Shown here: positions 52,151-61,171 of the stretch, in pieces
Position numbering within the stretch: the first letter of the stretch is position 1
Layout of the letters: every line of letters starts with the position of its first letter
From: Thiocapsa rosea
GTDB taxonomy: Bacteria; Pseudomonadota; Gammaproteobacteria; Chromatiales; Chromatiaceae
Length of the DNA stretch: 64,000 nt
Assembly: GCF_003634315.1 (NCBI RefSeq)
Contig: NZ_RBXL01000001.1
Span: 3,948,501-4,012,500 of the forward strand
Direction: 5' to 3'
Made by a program: the position numbers and the translations under genes
Notes under the pieces: generated by a model
What the model was told of the DNA's origin: nothing
What the model saw: the letters and a program-made list of their open reading frames with translations, nothing else
Database searches by the model: none

Positions 52151-52883
52151 AACGTGCGCGCCGCGATTTCCTTGGCGGCCAGACCTTCGGTCAACAGCTC
52201 GCGTGCGATCAGCGCGCGCTCCTGTTCCTGCGCGCGGAGCAGTTGTTGGCTCAGCCGCTGCAGTGCCAGCTCGGTGCGCTTCTTGCGGCTGATGTCGCGC
52301 AGAACACCGAAGCTGCGTCGGGCCAATCCCGTTCCCGCCCAAGGGTATTTAAACCGAGCGCCCCCACAGGCGGCTCGCCGCCCGGGGCGAGCGGCAGCCA
52401 GAGTGCCGCGCGCACGTTGTAGAGCGCACAGGATTCCCGATCGACGGCCGCCTGAGCGGGCAAAGACTCAAGAGAGCGAGTCAGAATCAGACGGCCGGCC
52501 AGCATCTGCTGGACGTACCAGTGGAACTGCTGCTCATCGAGTGGCCGGGGAGGCTCGAGTCCTTTCTCGGCATCGTGATAATGGGAGGGCACGATGCTCC
52601 CCGGCGGCGCGGCGGACCACTGCCAAAGCACCGCCAAGTCGATGCCGAAGTAGACGCAGATTCGCTGCAGCGCGATTTCGATTTCCAGGTCGATGTCGCC
52701 CGCCGGTAGGTTCGCGAAGCGCGACGACAGATCGGCAATCAGCGCTTCGAAATCAGCGGCGCGCGCGCAGGTTTGATTTGTCACCTTGAGATGCACCAGG
52801 TTATCGGCGGTAGACCCGCCCTGTTTGCGATCGCTCGCGGGAGACAGGCGCAATGGCCCAAAAGCACCCAGTCGACCGGTCAA
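52086..52883 (-). pseudogene. Decayed GAF-containing kinase or regulator
   Basis: The 5' part (52883 to about 52330) encodes a GAF domain: ALQRICVYFGIDLAVLWQWS, then NVRAALWLPLAPGGEPPVGAL and LGRERDWPDA. Near 52320 the frame changes; the other frame continues with VLRDISRKKRTELALQRLS and LRAQEQERALIARELL, the start of a histidine-kinase dimerisation helix. This runs directly into TEGLAAKEIAAR, a LuxR-type helix-turn-helix fragment, and ends in the hexamer repeat. The gene is therefore frameshifted, internally fused and truncated. The original was probably a GAF sensor kinase next to a LuxR-type response regulator. Confidence 0.72.
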
Positions 52884-53152
52884 GAATACACCCGGTCCGA
52901 ACGCCCGCGGCGACCGGCACCATCGTGCCGAATTCCGTGATCCCGAAAGTTGTTGAGCCTTGACCCCGGGAAAATTCCCGGGTCACAAGTCGTTCGGTTG
53001 CTGCCATGCTGCGTGGATCACGGGCGTTGATTCTCACTCGATTGGCCTCGACCATGCCGCTCTGCGCGGCGCGATACCGAGGGCACGAACGACCTGTACC
53101 TATCAGTAAAACGATCTCCCTCAATCGCCGAATCACGATCGGAAGGCACACC
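52884..53152. other. Gap with a strong inverted repeat upstream of ppk2
   Basis: Contains CCCGGGAA/TTCCCGGG around 52965-52982 inside a longer imperfect dyad (CTTGAC...GTCACAAG). It could be an operator or a hairpin. No gene was supported. Confidence 0.45.
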
Positions 53153-53989
53153 ATGAGTAAGAAAGCACATACGAAGTCCGGTGACGTGCCAGCGGTGACC
53201 GCGTCCACCGAGCTGCGCAAGCTGGGGACCAAGGACTATGATAAGGCGCTGCGCAAGCTGCACGTGGAGCTCGTGAAGCTCCAGGAGTGGGTTAAGCACG
53301 CAGGTCTGAGGGTCTGCGTCGTCTTCGAGGGCCGCGACGGCGCCGGCAAGGGCGGCACCATCAAGGCGATCACCGAGCGCGTGAGCCCGCGGGTCTTCCG
53401 CGTGGTCGCCCTGCCGGCGCCCACCGAGCGCGAGCAGAGCCAGATGTACGTGCAGCGCTACATGGCCCACTTCCCGGCAGCGGGAGAGGTCGTCATCTTC
53501 GACCGCAGTTGGTACAACCGGGCCGGAGTCGAGCGGGTCATGGGCTTCTGCACGGAGAAACAGACCAAGCGCTTCCTGGAGATGACCCCGATGGTCGAGA
53601 AGGCGATGATCGACTCCGGGATCATCCTGCTGAAATACTGGCTGGAGGTCAGCCCCGAGGAGCAGACCCGGCGCTTGGAGGCCCGCATCGAGGACGGGCG
53701 CAAGCTCTGGAAGCTCTCGCCGATGGATCTGCAGTCCTACAGCCGCTGGTATGACTATTCCCGGGCGCGCGACGCCATGTTCGTGGCCACCGACACCCCT
53801 TGGGCGCCCTGGTACGTCGCCCGATCGGACGACAAGAAGCGGGCTCGCTTGAATATCATCAACCACCTGCTGAGCCGCATCCCCTACCAGGAGTTGCCGC
53901 GCGACAAGGTGGCGCTGCCCAAACGGCAGAAACCGGGCGATTATGTCGAACCGGACTATCCGGTCAAAACGATCCCGGAAACCTTCTGA
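53153..53989 (+). CDS. ppk2: Polyphosphate kinase 2
   Basis: A 278-residue protein from ATG 53153 (GGAAGG upstream); an open extension to 53006 lacks homology. The PPK2 fold shows Walker A EGRDGAGKGGTI near residues 59-70, FDRSWYNRAGVERVMGF (Walker B and lid region) and a C-terminal DDKKRARLNIINHLLS. It moves phosphate between polyphosphate and nucleotides (ADP/GDP, or AMP in class III; the class is not assigned here). The SulP transporter gene follows 51 bp downstream on the same strand, probably in one operon, linking polyphosphate with anion uptake. Confidence 0.94.
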   Translation: MSKKAHTKSGDVPAVTASTELRKLGTKDYDKALRKLHVELVKLQEWVKHAGLRVCVVFEGRDGAGKGGTIKAITERVSPRVFRVVALPAPTEREQSQMYVQRYMAHFPAAGEVVIFDRSWYNRAGVERVMGFCTEKQTKRFLEMTPMVEKAMIDSGIILLKYWLEVSPEEQTRRLEARIEDGRKLWKLSPMDLQSYSRWYDYSRARDAMFVATDTPWAPWYVARSDDKKRARLNIINHLLSRIPYQELPRDKVALPKRQKPGDYVEPDYPVKTIPETF

Positions 53990-54040
53990 GCCTATCAACC
54001 CGGAGCCCTGAGAGCGAGTGAGTGGAGCGCGGAGAACAGG

Positions 54041-55783
54041 ATGACGAACGATCCACCGACGTCCCCGAACGGGTCGACCGGGCGCCTGGCACGCTTCGCC
54101 CCCGGCCTGCCCGCGCTTCTTCACTACCGCCGAGCCGATCTGTCGCATGACCTGATGGCCGGCCTGTCGGTGGCCGCGGTGGCGCTGCCGGTGGGCGTGG
54201 CCTACGCCCAGCTCGCCGGCTTCAACCCGGTCGTCGGACTTTACGCCAGCATCCTGCCGTTGCTGGCCTATGCACTCTTCGGCACCTCCCGACAACTGAT
54301 CGTCGGCCCTGATGCCGCGACCGCGGCGCTGCTGGCGGCCTCCATCGCGCCGCTTGCGGCCGGCGACCCGCAGCTCTACGTCGCGCTCTCGGTGGTGATG
54401 ACGATCCTGACCGGGCTGTATCTGATCGGCGCCAGTTTTCTGCGGCTCGGCGCGCTGGCGGACTTCCTGTCCAAGCCGATCCTGGTCGGTTATCTGAACG
54501 GCATTGCGCTCTATATCATCGCCGGGCAGTTGGGCAAACTGTTCGGCTTCGCGGTCGATGCCCATGGCATCGTGCCGAAGCTCGTGGAGGTCGCGACGCA
54601 TATCGGTCAGACCCAGTGGCCGACGCTGGCGGTCGGCGTCGGCACCTACCTGGTGCTGATCCTGTCCAAGCGACTGTTTCCGCGGCTGCCGGCGGCCCTC
54701 GTGGCACTGGTCGCGGCGACGCTCGCGGTGGTGCTGCTCGGTCTGGACAAACTCGGCGTGGCCGTCGTCGGCACGGTGCCGGCCGGATTGCCGACGCTCG
54801 CGATCCCCGGCATCCCCTTCGATCTGCTCGATGACGTCGCGGCGGCGGCGGCCGGGCTGGCCCTGATCAGCTTCTCCAGCACCATGCTGACGGCCCGCAG
54901 CTTTGCGGCGAAGAACCAGTACGACATCAATGTCGATCGGGAGATGAGCGCGCTCGGCGCGGCCAACATCGCCGCCGGCCTGTCCCAGTCCTTCGCCATC
55001 GCCGGGGCCGACTCGCGCACGGCGATGAACGACGCCGCCGGCGGACGCACCCAGGTCGCCGGGCTGATCGCCGCCGGCAGCATCGCGCTGGTGCTGTTGT
55101 TCCTGACCGGGCCGCTGCAGTACGTTCCGATCGCGGCGCTGGGTGCGATCTTGATCAGCGCCTCGCTGTCGCTGGTCAATCTCAAGACACTGGCGGTACT
55201 CTACCGGCTGGACCGGCTCGAGCTCGCACTGGCGTTGCTCGCCACCATCGGCGTCATCTGGGTCGGGGCGCTCAAGGCGATTCTCGTGGTGGTCGCGCTG
55301 GCACTGGCGCGGTTCGTGCGCTTGTCCGCGCGGCCGCAGGTCGAGGTCCTCGGCAGGGTGCCGGGTCTGTCCGGCTTCCATTCGATTGCCCGCCATGCCG
55401 ACGCCGCAACCGAGCCTGGACTGGTGCTGTTTCGCTTCAACGCCCCGCTGGTGTTCTTCAACGCGCCGCATTTCAAGCAACAGGCCCTGGCGGCCATCGC
55501 CGCCGCGGGACCGGACCTGAGGTGGTTCGTGCTCGACGCGGTGCCGGTCACCGGCCTCGACTATACCGGCTACACCGAGCTCGAAGCACTGGCCGCGACG
55601 CTGCGCCGGCAGGGCGCCGAACTGGTGCTGGCCGGGCGCATGACCGAGGCTGCGCAACGGCGTCGGGCCGCGGGGCTGGACGAGCCCGGACTGATACGAC
55701 GACATTTCCCGACGCTGCGCCAAGCGGTCAAAGCCTACCGAGCGATGCAGACAGCGGCGCCCGCCGGCGAGCAACCCGAGTAA
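54041..55783 (+). CDS. SulP-family anion transporter with STAS domain
   Basis: A 580-residue inner-membrane protein. The N-terminal transport core has 10-12 helices (about 30-430), including GLSVAAVALPVGVAYAQLAG and GPDAATAALLA typical of the SulP/SLC26 signature region, plus ADSRTAMNDAAGGRTQVAG. The cytoplasmic STAS domain lies at about 450-565 (FVLDAVPVTGLDYTGYTELEAL). Substrates in the family are sulfate, bicarbonate or other anions; none can be chosen from sequence. It overlaps the next frame's ATG (TAATG), and GGAG sites precede it. It starts a run of seven same-strand genes. Confidence 0.93.
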   Translation: MTNDPPTSPNGSTGRLARFAPGLPALLHYRRADLSHDLMAGLSVAAVALPVGVAYAQLAGFNPVVGLYASILPLLAYALFGTSRQLIVGPDAATAALLAASIAPLAAGDPQLYVALSVVMTILTGLYLIGASFLRLGALADFLSKPILVGYLNGIALYIIAGQLGKLFGFAVDAHGIVPKLVEVATHIGQTQWPTLAVGVGTYLVLILSKRLFPRLPAALVALVAATLAVVLLGLDKLGVAVVGTVPAGLPTLAIPGIPFDLLDDVAAAAAGLALISFSSTMLTARSFAAKNQYDINVDREMSALGAANIAAGLSQSFAIAGADSRTAMNDAAGGRTQVAGLIAAGSIALVLLFLTGPLQYVPIAALGAILISASLSLVNLKTLAVLYRLDRLELALALLATIGVIWVGALKAILVVVALALARFVRLSARPQVEVLGRVPGLSGFHSIARHADAATEPGLVLFRFNAPLVFFNAPHFKQQALAAIAAAGPDLRWFVLDAVPVTGLDYTGYTELEALAATLRRQGAELVLAGRMTEAAQRRRAAGLDEPGLIRRHFPTLRQAVKAYRAMQTAAPAGEQPE

Positions 55784-55830
55784 TGTTCACTGCATGTGCT
55801 TCGGAATCACCAATAAGAGAGGGCAAACCA

Positions 55831-56631
55831 TTGATCCAGCGATGTTTGCGAATAACCACCGTTCGGGGGCTTGTTCAGGCGACGGGCATCGTCCTGAGCC
55901 TCGGTCTCGCGGGCGGTGCGGCGGCGGCCGAGCAGGGCGTCGATCCCGAAGCGGATCGGGTTCTGCGGGCCATGTCGAGCTATCTGGGCGGTCTGGCCGC
56001 CTTCAGCGTTCAGGCCGATGTGGATGACGAGATCATCGATCTCGCCGGCCAGAAGCTGCAGCTGAGCAGCTCGGCAAGCCTCCTGGTCGAGCGGCCCAAT
56101 CACTTTCATGCCCATCGGCAGGGTCCCCTGGCCGAGATGGAGGCCGTCTTCGATGGCCAGACCCTGACGCTGCACGGCAAGCGCCTCCAAATCTACGCGC
56201 AGATCGAAGCCCCCGGCACCATCGACGAGGCGGTGACCGAGCTGCGTGCCGCGACGGGTTTCGACGCCCCGGCGGGCGATCTGTTTTACGCCGACCCCTA
56301 TCCCGGTTTGATGACGGACGTGACCGCGGGCGCATATCTCGGCATTGCTTATGTCGACGGGACCGAGGCCCATCATCTGGCCTTCCGAGCCGCCAAGGTC
56401 GATTGGCAGATCTGGGTCCGCACCGGCGATCAGCCGCTGCCGCTGAAATATGTCATCACCAGCAAATGGGTGACCGGCGCACCGCAATACGCGGTTCGGT
56501 TCCGCAACTGGGATACGGCGCCGACGATCGCGGCCGATCGTTTTACCTTCGTCGCCCCCGAGGGCACCCGTCAACTGGAAACGCTCTCGGTCGACGACCT
56601 GGGCGCGCTCACGATCGAGGAGGCTCCCTGA
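55831..56631 (+). CDS. DUF2092 periplasmic protein
   Basis: A 266-residue exported protein; TTG 55831 is preferred because GAGAGG lies seven bases upstream and gives a good signal peptide (LVQATGIVLSLGLAGGAAA). ATG 55783 overlaps the SulP stop and is the alternative. The body shows the family pattern: DPEADRVLRAMSSYLGGL, VERPNHFHA, DGQTLTLHG and VDWQIWVRTGDQPLPLKYVI. DUF2092 proteins have a LolA-like fold, possibly carrying lipids (family knowledge, weak). The stop overlaps the next start (TGATG). Confidence 0.82.
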   Translation: MIQRCLRITTVRGLVQATGIVLSLGLAGGAAAAEQGVDPEADRVLRAMSSYLGGLAAFSVQADVDDEIIDLAGQKLQLSSSASLLVERPNHFHAHRQGPLAEMEAVFDGQTLTLHGKRLQIYAQIEAPGTIDEAVTELRAATGFDAPAGDLFYADPYPGLMTDVTAGAYLGIAYVDGTEAHHLAFRAAKVDWQIWVRTGDQPLPLKYVITSKWVTGAPQYAVRFRNWDTAPTIAADRFTFVAPEGTRQLETLSVDDLGALTIEEAP

Positions 56632-56951
56632 TGAAGACACGCCGTCCAATCAACTCAATCGCGATGGGGATCGGCCTGATCGCCGCCGCGCTCATCGTCG
56701 ACGGCTGGCTGCCGATCGGCATCGCGATCAAGGATGCGCACGCGGTCGTGGGCCGGCCCATGACGCCCGCGAGCGTCGCCGGCGTCGCCCGCCGCACCAC
56801 ACGCCGGACGATTCACCGCTCTGCGGTCTATGTGTCCACGCTGCCGGCGGCCTGCCGTACGGTCGTGATCGACGGCACCTCCTTGTACAGCTGCGGCGGG
56901 AGCTACTATCAGTCCTACGGCGGACGCTACGCGGTGGTCTACGTCGATTGA
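56631..56951 (+). CDS. Small exported protein
   Basis: A 106-residue protein whose ATG shares a base with the upstream stop. It begins with a signal-anchor-like stretch (about 10-35), and the C-terminal third is Tyr/Gly-rich with a CGGSYYQSYGGRYAVVYV end and two cysteines. Similar small proteins often accompany DUF2092 genes; the function is unknown. It belongs to the SulP operon by spacing. Confidence 0.7.
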   Translation: MKTRRPINSIAMGIGLIAAALIVDGWLPIGIAIKDAHAVVGRPMTPASVAGVARRTTRRTIHRSAVYVSTLPAACRTVVIDGTSLYSCGGSYYQSYGGRYAVVYVD

Positions 56952-57042
56952 TTGAACGGGTCCGAGATAACGATAGACGGTGGATGAGGGCTTCTCGCTC
57001 ACCCCCAATGACTCCCATCAACGCACCCAGGATACTTTCGAT

Positions 57043-57501
57043 ATGGCGGACCTGCTCCACCCGGCCGCAATCCACCACTTACCCCCGTTCGTCACGGCGC
57101 CCGGGCAGACCGACGTGTTGTTCGTGGCGATGGCCATCTTCGTGCTGCTCGCCGTGATCGGCGTCGGCATCTTCTATCTCAAGCTCCATTCATTGCCGGA
57201 GCGAATGGCGCATCGCGGCCAGAAGATGCAATTCCAGATCGTCGCCGTGCTCGGGCTGCTGGCGCTCTTCACCCACAACCACGCCTTCTGGGTCGCGGGG
57301 TTGCTGCTGGCACTCGTGCCCTTGCCGGATTTCGGGACGCCGCTGTCGTCGATCGCCCGCTCGCTCGACCGAATTGCCGCGAACTCCGGCCCCGAGACCT
57401 CCGCAACACTTGCACAACGCGTGTCGCCGCCCGCGCCGACGCCCGAGCAAACAGGGCTGCAGCCGACCGCCGAGCGTCCGGCCGCGCAACGGGAGGCATG
57501 A
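57043..57501 (+). CDS. Two-span membrane protein, unknown
   Basis: A 152-residue protein from ATG 57043 (AGGA upstream); an open extension to 56980 is possible. Two hydrophobic helices (about 24-46 and 65-92) separate a short N-terminus from a Pro/Ala/Glu-rich C-terminal tail. No family recognised. It precedes the HlyD-type gene by three bases, so the two probably work together in the same membrane assembly. Confidence 0.72.
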   Translation: MADLLHPAAIHHLPPFVTAPGQTDVLFVAMAIFVLLAVIGVGIFYLKLHSLPERMAHRGQKMQFQIVAVLGLLALFTHNHAFWVAGLLLALVPLPDFGTPLSSIARSLDRIAANSGPETSATLAQRVSPPAPTPEQTGLQPTAERPAAQREA

Positions 57502-57504
57502 GCG

Positions 57505-58734
57505 ATGTTCGAACTCTTGCTGTGCTCCTCGCTCACCATTCTGCCGGATTTCCTGTATCGCCGCTTCGTGCAGGGCAAGCGGGTCGGGCGCGAGATCACA
57601 CTGTTCTCGGTCTGGTACGAGCTGCGCTGGGGCATCACCCTGTGCGTGATCCTCACCGTCAGTCTGATCACGACGATCTTCTACTTCCACCCCTCCACGA
57701 AGGCCGCCAACTCGGTATACCGCACCGTGACCGTCCTGCCGAAGATCAACGGTCGGGTCGCCGAGACCTTCGTCGAGATCAACCAGCAAGTGAAGGCCGG
57801 ACAGCCCTTGTTCCGCCTCGAAAGCACCCAACAGGAAGCGGCGGTGGAGACCGCCCGTCGTAAGGTCGCAGAGGTCGAGGCCGCGCGAGTCGTGGCGCAG
57901 TCCCAACTGGCCGAAGCCGATGCGCGCATCGTGCAGGCGCGCGGGGCGCTCAAGCAGGCGACCGACGAGCTCGAAACCCGCGCGGAATTGCAAAGGCGCA
58001 GCCCGGGCTCGATCTCGGAGCGCGACGTCGAGCGGATCGGGGTTCAGGTCGAAACCCAACAGGGCGCGCTCGACGCGGCCCTGGCGGCCCGCGAGGCGGT
58101 CTTTTCGCAGATCGAGTTCCAGCTCCCGGCCGAGCAGGCAAGCGCCGAGGCCACGCTCAAAGAGGCCGAGGCGGACCTCGCCAACACGCTGGTCGTAGCC
58201 GGTACCGACGGCATCCTGCAACAGTTCGCGCTGCGCCCCGGCGACGTGGTCAACCCCATGCTCAGACCCGCCGGCATCCTGGTGCCCGAGCGCAAGGTGG
58301 ACGGCCTCATGGCTGGCTTCGGACAGATCGAGGCGCAAGTCCTGAAGGTGGGCATGATCGGCGAGGTGACCTGCATCGCCAAGCCTTGGCAGATCATCCC
58401 GATGGTCGTGACCGAGGTTCAGAACGTCATCGCCTCCGGTCAGGTGCGCGCGACCGACACCATCATGGATATCCAGCAGTTTGCAAAGCCCGGAACCATC
58501 ACGGTGATGATGGAACCGCTCTATGCCGGCCAGCTCGACGACTTGCCCCAGGGCGGCAGCTGTATCGCCAATACCTACACCAGCACCCACGAGGCGCTTC
58601 AGGAGCCAAATATCGGCGCCCTGCGCTGGCTCGGGCTCCACGCCATCGAGACCGTCGGGCTGGTGCACGCGATGCTCCTGCGCATCCAGGCGCTGCTCTT
58701 GCCGATCCAGACACTGGTCTTGGGCGGGCATTGA
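57505..58734 (+). CDS. HlyD-family membrane fusion protein
   Basis: A 409-residue periplasmic adaptor anchored by helices near the N-terminus (about 35-62). A biotinyl-lipoyl-like motif follows (VLPKINGRVAETFVEINQQVKAGQPLF, about 77-103, described in parts). Next comes a long coiled coil (about 110-235) with Ala/Glu-rich helices, then a beta-barrel region (GILQQFALRPGDVVNP). The C-terminus has an extra hydrophobic helix (about 375-405), unusual for simple EmrA-type adaptors. No ABC or RND pump gene is adjacent, so the partner may be the small two-span protein, or the adaptor may act elsewhere. Confidence 0.85.
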   Translation: MFELLLCSSLTILPDFLYRRFVQGKRVGREITLFSVWYELRWGITLCVILTVSLITTIFYFHPSTKAANSVYRTVTVLPKINGRVAETFVEINQQVKAGQPLFRLESTQQEAAVETARRKVAEVEAARVVAQSQLAEADARIVQARGALKQATDELETRAELQRRSPGSISERDVERIGVQVETQQGALDAALAAREAVFSQIEFQLPAEQASAEATLKEAEADLANTLVVAGTDGILQQFALRPGDVVNPMLRPAGILVPERKVDGLMAGFGQIEAQVLKVGMIGEVTCIAKPWQIIPMVVTEVQNVIASGQVRATDTIMDIQQFAKPGTITVMMEPLYAGQLDDLPQGGSCIANTYTSTHEALQEPNIGALRWLGLHAIETVGLVHAMLLRIQALLLPIQTLVLGGH

Positions 58735-58874
58735 TCGGGGTTTTCGGGTCGGGTTCACGGCTGAAGAGAGCACCCGCCTGGCCTTGCTGCAAACGGGAAA
58801 CAGGTCAACGGCAGGCGGCGAGGGTCGAGCATGACCTCGGGCCTTTTCATCTTCGATCCGGTGGAACATGCGCC

Positions 58875-59810
58875 ATGCCAACACCCCCGATGAACCGGCG
58901 TCAGCCGATCCGTATGTGCTGCCTCGGGTGTTTGATCTGGATCCTGTCCTTGGGATCGGCGTCGGCAGCCGCTCCCCCGTCAGCCCCGGAGTCCGCCCCC
59001 GCGCCCATCTCCGAGTCCGGTCGGATCGAGGTCAGCCAGGGTGAGCCCGCGAGTCTGACCTTTTGGAATCGAGAGATTGCGATCCTGCGCGCCGATATCG
59101 GCGGGATCTCGCCAGCGGAGCGGGTCCGGCGGATCCAGGGCAAAATCACCGATGTCTTGGTGCGCGAGCCGGGGAACACGGCCGAGGCCGTCCGCTCGAC
59201 CTTCGCGAATCTCAACGGTTTCTGGGTGCAGATCGACGGTCATCCGGTCTTCGGACTGGTTCCCGAGGACGCTGACGCGGTGACTGGGGAAACCGTTGAC
59301 GAGCAGGTTCGGCGGGTGGTCGATGTGCTCCAGGAGGCGCTGGATGCACGGCGCGAGCAGCGCAGTCTGCCGCTGATTCTCGACGCGGTGCTGGTGGGCT
59401 CGCCCATCACCAACTATTCGCGCCTGGCCGACGAGCGCGGGGCTGTCGTCGGGACCAAGGTCACCATCGGCTACGACACGCCCTGGCGTCAGGTCCATGC
59501 GATGCTGACGCTCGCCGCCGGGCGCACCTCCCTGGTCCGCAAGGAGCCTGCGCCCTTTGTCCTGCAACGTACGCTGGCCGATTTCTATCCGGAGTACGAG
59601 CTGTTCGTGCACATCGATCGCCCCGAGCAGCGGTTCTTCGCCCTGTCGGAGCTGCACGGCCACATCCAGGATGTCTTCAACGAGTACGGCGTGCAGATCA
59701 TGTCCCCGAATTTCGTGTCGCAGCCCGACCAGAAGGTTTGGGTGCCCGAGCAGGACTGGTACGCGGCGCCCGCGGCACCGGAGACCCGGACCGCGCGCCG
59801 AGAGCTTTGA
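58875..59810 (+). CDS. MscS-family protein lacking its pore (internal deletion)
   Basis: A 311-residue protein from ATG 58875 with a signal peptide (about 12-32). The N-terminal periplasmic domain of long MscS channels is present (LTFWNREIAILRADIGGISP, then EALDARREQRSLPLIL near 165). It runs straight into LVGSPITNYSRLADERG, which in relatives follows the pore and the beta domain; VTIGYDTPWRQVHAML and FNEYGVQIMSPNF complete the C-terminal domain. The helices and the MscS pore motif are absent, so it cannot be a channel. The join is in frame. It could be a pseudogene or a soluble periplasmic derivative. It follows the HlyD gene by 140 bases. Confidence 0.78.
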   Translation: MPTPPMNRRQPIRMCCLGCLIWILSLGSASAAAPPSAPESAPAPISESGRIEVSQGEPASLTFWNREIAILRADIGGISPAERVRRIQGKITDVLVREPGNTAEAVRSTFANLNGFWVQIDGHPVFGLVPEDADAVTGETVDEQVRRVVDVLQEALDARREQRSLPLILDAVLVGSPITNYSRLADERGAVVGTKVTIGYDTPWRQVHAMLTLAAGRTSLVRKEPAPFVLQRTLADFYPEYELFVHIDRPEQRFFALSELHGHIQDVFNEYGVQIMSPNFVSQPDQKVWVPEQDWYAAPAAPETRTARREL

Positions 59811-59830
59811 GTCATCGCGTCCGGAGTCGT

Positions 59831-60351
59831 ATGTCCCGCTTAACCAGGCATCTTGTTTTTTGCGGCGCAATTGTCGGGTTTCTGCTCGTCGGTCAGGTGT
59901 TCCAGGTGCAGGCCCAGGACATCGAGCCGCGGGCCTTCTCGAATGCGCCGATCGGCGTGAACTACTGAAGGAGTTTCGGGACTACAAACAGGACCTCATC
60001 GTCGGCGCCAGCCTACAGGTCTCGGCACCTTGGGGCCAATACGGCAACAGCCGCGTGGTCAACCTCGGCACCAATCGCTGGTGGTTCAAGCCCGAGATCG
60101 GCGTCTCGAAGGCCGTCGGCCCCTGGACCTTCGAGCTTGCCGGCGCGGTGACCCTCTACACGGACAACCAAGACTTCCTGAACGGCGGCACCCGCTCGCA
60201 AGAGCCCCTCTACTCGACACAGGCACATGTGTTCCGCGGTTTCCGCTCGGGCGTCTGGGCGTCGCTGGATGTGACACACTTCACCGGCGGGCGCACGGCC
60301 ATCAACCTGATCGGCATCGCCTGGCAATACCGCTGGGGCGGGGGGCTTTGA
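59831..60351 (+). pseudogene. Outer-membrane beta-barrel protein (phenol MetA-type), twice internally deleted
   Basis: The start (ATG 59831, signal peptide ending in VQAQ, then DIEPRAFSNAPIGVN) is that of the putative MetA-pathway-of-phenol-degradation barrel family. It stops at TGA 59966. Right there another frame begins with KEFRDYKQDLIVGASLQVS, and continues through PWGQYGNSR, NLGTNRWWFKPEIGVSKAVG and TFELAGA to GGRTAIN. It then jumps to LIGIAWQYRWGGGL, the family's very C-terminus. Two segments seem lost: about the second quarter (frameshifting) and a later one (in frame). The usual length is near 300 residues, against about 170 remaining. Confidence 0.72.
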
Positions 60352-60449
60352 CCTCGGCCGACGGCATGTGCTGAGGCGTTTCGCCTTGCGAACCGCCGGA
60401 GCAAATGCTGCGCCCGCGCTCGAAGAACATGACCCCCCGGGACAGTCGC

Positions 60450-60706
60450 CATCCGTCCAAGAGACCCAGCAGAATCCGCGCCCCTTGGCGTAAAGACCAG
60501 CGCGCGCGATTCAGCGCTCGATGGTCACGCTCGAAGCGCCGCTCCGCGTTCAGCCCCATCACCCGCAGCGCCGCCGTCACCGTGCTCGGCCCTTGCGCCA
60601 GCAGCGTTCCCGCCAGCAAGACGTGCAGATGTGCCAGCGTCGGCGCGGTGAACAGGCAGGCAAAGGGCTGCAGAACAGATACAATCGAGGCTGGCAAAGG
60701 GAGCAT
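60450..60706 (-). pseudogene. Transposase N-terminal remnant (IS701-like)
   Basis: About 83 residues match the start of IS701-type DDE transposases: VLQPFACLFTAPT, HVLLAGTLLAQGPSTVTAAL, RVMG and ALNRARWSLRQGARILLGLL. The catalytic DDE part is missing; after about 60457 the sequence changes to unrelated material. No terminal inverted repeats were found. The 433-bp gap around it has no other gene. Confidence 0.65.
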
Positions 60707-60784
60707 CCGCGGGCATGTCCGGGGTTTTGGTCGACATCGGACGATACCGTCTGCGGCCCTCTGCCGCCACATCAATCGGGTCCA

Positions 60785-61171
60785 TCACCAGATCCGCGTC
60801 ACTCCATAGGCATCGAAGGCCGAATCGATCGACACCAGCGTCAGCCCCCCGTGCTGCGCCTGTGCCATCAACAGGCGATCGAAGGGGTCGCGATGACGCA
60901 GCGGCAGGGTCTCCACCAAGGTGACGTGTCCGAGGTCGATCGGCAGGAGTTGGAAGTCGTTGGCTGGCAGATGCTCCTGAAAATAACGCTGCACGGGCAC
61001 CGCGAGCCTGAGCTTGCCGATCGCGGACTTGATGGCCATCTCCCAGGCGGAGACCAGGCTGACATGACAGGCGTTCTCTTCATCGCCGATCAGGCGCCGG
61101 GCTTCCGGGGAGAGTCGCGGGTCATCGTCCACCCACCACAGAAGCGTGTGGGTGTCGAGCAGGAGCCGCAT
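60785..61171 (-). CDS. VapC-type PIN-domain toxin
   Basis: A 128-residue protein of the type II toxin family. The PIN acidic residues are present: D6 in LLLDTHTLLWW, E in SAWEMAIK (about 44) and D in HRDPFDRLLMAQA (about 93-97), with a final SIDSAFDAYGV. VapC toxins are ribonucleases that cut tRNA or rRNA (family knowledge). It starts at ATG 61171, sharing one base with the antitoxin stop (TGATG), so the pair is translationally coupled. Confidence 0.92.
   Translation of the reverse strand: MRLLLDTHTLLWWVDDDPRLSPEARRLIGDEENACHVSLVSAWEMAIKSAIGKLRLAVPVQRYFQEHLPANDFQLLPIDLGHVTLVETLPLRHRDPFDRLLMAQAQHGGLTLVSIDSAFDAYGVTRIW

Noticed and set aside
53018-55774. 918-codon antisense frame opposite ppk2 and the SulP gene
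   Set aside because: Spans two genes with clear functions on the other strand.
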